Part shown: positions 6,760-8,066 of the stretch, piece after piece | How positions within the stretch are numbered: position 1 is the stretch's first letter | Layout: each line of letters starts with the position of its first letter | Assembly (NCBI GenBank): GCA_902489375.1 | Contig: CABTZP010000061.1 | Location: 1 to 8,066 of the forward strand | DNA from: an uncultured Tissierellia bacterium | GTDB taxonomy: Bacteria > Bacillota > Clostridia > Tissierellales > Peptoniphilaceae | Direction of reading: 5' to 3' | DNA length: 8,066 nt | Notes under the pieces: model-generated | What the model was told of the DNA's origin: nothing | Seen by the model: only the letters and a program-made list of their open reading frames with translations | Databases searched by the model: none | Made by a program: the position numbers and the translations under genes

Positions 6760-6954
6760 CGCATGGGGCTGAACCTTCCCCTTCGGGCTTCAATCCACGG
6801 ATACCACCTAAGGGTTCTTGCGGAAGGGCTGAATTCTAACCTTCTGGCTTCAATCTACAGATTCACCCGTAGGGTTCTCGCGGATGGGCTGAATTCAAGC
6901 CTGCGGGCTTTAATCTACGGATTCACCCGTAGGGTTCTCACGGATGGGCTGAAT
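6760..6954. repeat. 60-bp tandem repeat derived from the 3' end of the first feoA gene
   Basis: Three exact-length 60-bp units at 6760-6819, 6820-6879 and 6880-6939 plus a 15-bp partial unit (6940-6954) share GGGCTGAAT, TCAATC and AGGGTTCT blocks. The rightmost unit plus the partial one contains the real end of the feoA-domain gene: the last 14 residues IQPIRENPTGESVD and the stop. The next unit leftwards encodes the same 14 residues in the same frame followed by TGA. The third has decayed (IQPFRKNP then TAG). The array is thus a duplication of a gene end, with units more diverged away from the gene. Confidence 0.9.
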
Positions 6955-7233
6955 CTTTATTTTTTCCGCCAAATTTCGGTTCATGGCAATCCGCGTTTCC
7001 TTGACCTGGACAATGAGGCTGCCCTGCTGGGCAGAGTGGACCATGACCTGGCCACCTTCGACAAAGCCCAGATCGATTAAATGTTGGCGGATCGGCGGAA
7101 GACCGGTGATTTTTACGATCACACCGACATGGCCCGGTTGGGCCAAACTTAATGGCAACAGAGCCTGGCTCTGGCTGGCATGGGTCTCTTCTGCATTCAA
7201 CGGAATATTCATCTTTAATACACTTTCGTACAT
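6910..7233 (-). CDS. FeoA-domain protein with N-terminal extension (first gene of the feo operon)
   Basis: This 107-aa protein has a FeoA-type SH3-like domain at about residues 27-96. The core is GHVGVIVKITGLPPIRQHLIDLGFVEGGQVMVHSA, then IVQVKETRIAMNRNLAEKIKI. The first 26 residues are a polar extension absent from the second FeoA. The last 14 residues lie in a 60-bp tandem repeat and extend past the usual domain end. The ATG at 7233 has CAGGAG upstream with a 9-10 nt gap. The frame is open further upstream to about 7431 but through tandem repeats, with no good start. Pairs of FeoA proteins ahead of FeoB are common in Clostridia. It probably acts with FeoB in Fe(II) uptake, and is the promoter-proximal gene. 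Confidence 0.9.
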   Translation of the reverse strand: MYESVLKMNIPLNAEETHASQSQALLPLSLAQPGHVGVIVKITGLPPIRQHLIDLGFVEGGQVMVHSAQQGSLIVQVKETRIAMNRNLAEKIKIQPIRENPTGESVD

Positions 7234-7275
7234 TTTTTCCCACTCCTGATTCTTTTTCCTCATCGAAGGCTTAAA

Positions 7276-7372
7276 ATGCAAGGTTCGAAATGCATGATTC
7301 GAATATCTGGTTCGAAATGCTTGGTTCGAGATGCAAGGTTCGAACGATAAGGCGGAAAGCGCAAGGTTCGAA
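7276..7372. repeat. 14-bp TTCGAA-bearing tandem repeat in the feo leader
   Basis: Seven consecutive units of about 14 bp start at 7276, 7290, 7304 (13 bp), 7317, 7331, 7345 (diverged) and 7359. The consensus is ATGCAAGGTTCGAA. They fill most of the predicted untranslated leader between the operators and the first feoA start. Each good unit carries a TTCGA core that can pair with its neighbours. Confidence 0.88.
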
Positions 7373-7422
7373 CAAGCCACGGTTAAAATACGCTGGATCC
7401 GAAGCTTTTGGATCGGGCGAAG

Positions 7423-7440
7423 AGTTAGCAAAAACTAACT
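7423..7440 (-). promoter_or_regulatory. Candidate metal-repressor operator 1 of the feo operon
   Basis: AGTTAG (7423-7428) and CTAACT (7435-7440) are perfect inverted 6-bp arms around CAAAAA. The half-site GTTAG/CTAAC resembles that of DtxR/IdeR-type iron repressors. The site covers the predicted transcription start, where a bound repressor would block initiation. The regulator identity is inferred. Confidence 0.6.
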
Positions 7441-7444
7441 TTTG

Positions 7445-7472
7445 GGTATAAAAAAGCGTTAGTTTAAGCTAA
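7445..7472 (-). promoter_or_regulatory. Predicted feo operon promoter
   Basis: On the minus strand TTAGCT (7467-7472) and TATACC (7445-7450) are spaced by 16 bp and can serve as -35 and -10 boxes. Initiation would fall near 7438, about 205 nt before the first feoA start. The boxes are imperfect, but the flanking operators support the placement. Confidence 0.45.
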
Positions 7473-7473
7473 C
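7458..7473 (-). promoter_or_regulatory. Candidate metal-repressor operator 2 of the feo operon
   Basis: GTTAG (7458-7462) and CTAAC (7469-7473) are perfect inverted arms around TTTAAG, the same 5-6-5 layout as operator 1. The site overlaps the predicted -35 box, 34 bp from operator 1. Confidence 0.6.
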
Positions 7474-7677
7474 CACCCTTATGGTAAAAGATCGGCGGGG
7501 CTTTGTCAACAGATTTCTCTGGGGGGATTTTTTTGCTGAAACCAGGGCGGGGAAGGGTTTTGGGGGAAGGATTGGCGGGTTAAGGAAAGGTGGGCGGAAA
7601 GGGGGAGAAATTGTTAAATATTTATCAAACAAGCTTTTTTTTCTGGGAATATTCAGTGGAAATAAGCGATTTGTCTT
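7474..7677. other. G-rich noncoding gap with a G-quadruplex motif
   Basis: This stretch between the feo operators and the 42-bp array holds no credible gene. At 7545-7566 the plus strand has four G runs of 3, 4, 3 and 5 separated by 1, 2 and 4 nt, which fits the classical G-quadruplex rule. G-rich purine sequence continues to about 7605. At 7641-7675 there is a decayed relative of the right half of the 42-bp unit. Confidence 0.65.
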
Positions 7678-8066
7678 TTCCCACTTACAAAATTTAAGTG
7701 GGAATATGAGGATCGGTTTTTCCCACTTACGAAATTTAAGTGGAGAATTGAGACTCTCCTTTTCCCACTTACGAAATTTAAGTGGGAAAATAAGACTCGC
7801 CTTTTCCAACTTATGAAATATAAGTGGAAAAATAAGACTCGGTTTTTTCCACTTATAAAAATGTAAGTTGAAAAATAAGACTTGCTAATCCCCACTTAAA
7901 AATGATAAGTGGGAAATGAAGACTTGCTAGTCTCCACTTAAAAATGGTAAGTGGGAAATGAAGACTTGCTTTTTCCCACTTAAAAATCATAAGTGGGAAT
8001 TTTAGACTTTAGTATTCCCACTTAAATTTCGTAAGTGGCTTTTGGCGACTTTAGAATTCCCACTTA
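7678..8066. repeat. Palindromic tandem array with 42-bp period, running off the window
   Basis: Nine complete units and the left arm of a tenth are present. A unit is TTCCCACTTA, a 7-nt loop, TAAGTGGGAA, then a 15-nt spacer that often contains AAGACT. Left arms end at 7687, 7729, 7771, 7813, 7855, 7898, 7940, 7982, 8024 and 8066, so the step is 42 bp except for one 43-bp step caused by an 8-nt loop in unit 5. Loops vary (CAAAATT, CGAAATT, TGAAATA, AAAATGA, AAAATGG, AAAATCA, AATTTCG). Arms can also pair with the arm of the next unit, giving an alternative hairpin register. The array continues past the right edge. Function is unknown. Confidence 0.93.

Noticed and set aside
7234..7431. 66-residue N-terminal extension of the first FeoA protein
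   Set aside because: It would start at a TTG inside operator 1 and be encoded by the 14-bp tandem repeats. The ATG at 7233 has a proper ribosome binding site and leaves the domain complete.
7423..7473. Fur boxes
   Set aside because: The GTTAG/CTAAC inverted repeats do not match the GATAATGATAATCATTATC-type Fur pattern; a DtxR-type site fits better.
7459..7895. Repeat proteins encoded by the 42-bp array (14-residue repeats such as SHLRNLSG on the plus strand or SHLNFVSG on the minus strand)
   Set aside because: Open frames exist on both strands only because the unit length is a multiple of three. They begin and end at unrelated points, have no good ribosome binding sites, and are broken by the 1-bp insertion in unit 5.
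7678..8066. CRISPR array
   Set aside because: The intervals between palindromes are only about 15 bp and resemble one another (AAGACT core), the loops vary inside the repeat, and no cas gene is present. CRISPR spacers would be longer and unique.

Overview
The window looks like chromosomal DNA of a mid-GC Bacillota bacterium, probably an anaerobic Clostridia/Tissierellia-type lineage. This is inferred from strong AGGAG-type ribosome binding sites, a feo operon with two FeoA proteins and a FeoB-associated Cys-rich membrane protein, and small GNAT enzymes. I cannot name a genus from the sequence alone.

Layout. Positions 1-661 are noncoding: a GC hairpin, three 128-bp repeats each folding into paired CCTGAC/GTCAGG hairpins, and two copies of a palindrome-bearing 30-bp sequence. 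A minus-strand YpfJ-type zinc metallopeptidase follows (662-1537). After a divergent gap comes a plus-strand operon of three genes (1943-3433): a minimal COG2388-type acetyltransferase, an FAD/NAD(P)H ferredoxin-reductase-type oxidoreductase, and an SSAT-like acetyltransferase. It ends at a hairpin that can terminate transcription from both sides.

The minus-strand feo (ferrous iron uptake) cluster fills 3604-7233 and is transcribed from right to left: a 107-aa FeoA-domain protein, a 73-aa FeoA, FeoB (738 aa), and a FeoB-associated Cys-rich membrane protein. FeoB is the GTPase-coupled Fe(II) permease, the FeoA proteins are its cytosolic partners, and the small Cys-rich protein is probably an accessory factor. 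A promoter at about 7445-7472 is bracketed by two GTTAG-N6-CTAAC palindromes, with a third related site just before feoB. This suggests control by a metal-dependent repressor of DtxR/IdeR/MntR type.

The striking part is the noncoding DNA. Almost every gap carries its own tandem repeat family with a different unit: 128, 62, 66, 38, 14, 40, 60, 14 and 42 bp. The 60-bp array is a tandem duplication of the 3' end of the first feoA, including its stop codon. The right edge (7678-8066) is a palindromic array of about ten units with 42-bp period that runs off the window. One of its units carries an inverted core, and one neighbouring pair is mismatched internally but pairs well across units. I see no complete new protein system; the unusual biology here is this repeat landscape and the likely iron-responsive control region.
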